A program made the translations under genes and the position numbers. From assembly GCA_051294375.1 (NCBI GenBank), contig CM119265.1, positions 9,992,339 to 10,056,338 of the forward strand: 64,000 nucleotides of DNA. The letters run 5' to 3'. This DNA is from Paraspadella gotoi. Taxonomy: Eukaryota > Chaetognatha. The notes under the pieces are model-generated. The model was given only the letters and a program-made list of their open reading frames with translations. It ran no database searches and was not told the DNA's origin. Positions within the stretch are counted from its first letter, which is position 1. Each line of letters starts with the position of its first letter. This document shows, piece by piece, positions 63,815-64,000 of this stretch.

Positions 63815-64000
63815 NNNNNNNNNNNNNNNNNNNNNNNNNNNNNNNNNNNNNNNNNNNNNNNNNNNNNNNNNNNNNNNNNNNNNNNNNNNNNNNNNNNNNN
63901 NNNNNNNNNNNNNNNNNNNNNNNNNNNNNNNNNNNNNNNNNNNNNNNNNNNNNNNNNNNNNNNNNNNNNNNNNNNNNNNNNNNNNNNNNNNNNNNNNNNN
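63815..64000. other. Assembly gap (N) to window end
   Basis: 186 undetermined bases. Confidence 0.99.

Overview
The window is eukaryotic nuclear DNA. Genes are split by short to medium introns with GT..AG junctions, GC-rich exons sit in AT-rich, repeat-laden non-coding DNA, and there is no operon-like packing. One gene (about 26,998-36,082) encodes the cysteine-rich domain of short-chain collagen C4-like proteins, which is best known from sponges and cnidarians. An early-branching animal, possibly a sponge, is therefore the most likely source, but no single marker fixes the species. (GA)n/(CT)n tracts and (GTC)n/(GAC)n triplet tracts occur every few kilobases. Nine assembly gaps (N runs) interrupt the sequence.

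Layout. 1-294: last two exons of a plus-strand gene. 1-6.5 kb: mostly pyrimidine-rich non-coding DNA and two gaps. 6,575-6,778: a small minus-strand coding exon of unknown family. 8,505-14,198: a minus-strand gene for a very acidic, internally repetitive protein whose last exon codes for 1,183 residues; four exons join in phase and a fifth lies upstream. 14,761-16,651: a complete four-exon minus-strand gene for a 213-residue single-pass membrane protein (signal peptide, 22-serine run, one transmembrane helix). 17-26.9 kb: simple repeats, a hairpin MITE-like element and a dispersed repeat, with no gene I can support. 26,998-36,082: the plus-strand collagen C4-like gene. Its third intron (7.4 kb) holds three same-strand coding units (32,442-33,119; 33,494-34,187; 34,477-34,946), two of which share a homologous last exon of an unrecognised family. 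The fourth intron contains a perfect 92-bp inverted repeat with hammerhead-ribozyme-like boxes. 36.1-38.4 kb: AT-rich, no gene seen.

38.4-60.6 kb is structurally abnormal. A segment X (38,728-42,717) is followed by Y (42,690-49,572), then a second, indel-rich copy of X (49,720-53,654), then Y in inverted orientation (53,655 to about 60,560). The indels and spurious gaps suggest unmerged haplotypes or long-read gap filling, possibly with a heterozygous inversion of Y. The terminal exons of a minus-strand gene lie here; the X' copy keeps one exon in frame while the X copy does not. 60,987-63,497: two phase-compatible minus-strand exons of a mucin-like Thr/Ser/Asp-rich protein, much of it built from in-frame triplet repeats. 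The window ends in a gap.

I see no pathway linking these genes. The best candidates for something undescribed are the nested small gene family at 33.5-34.9 kb, the membrane protein at 14.8-16.7 kb, and the hammerhead-like palindrome at 35.6 kb.
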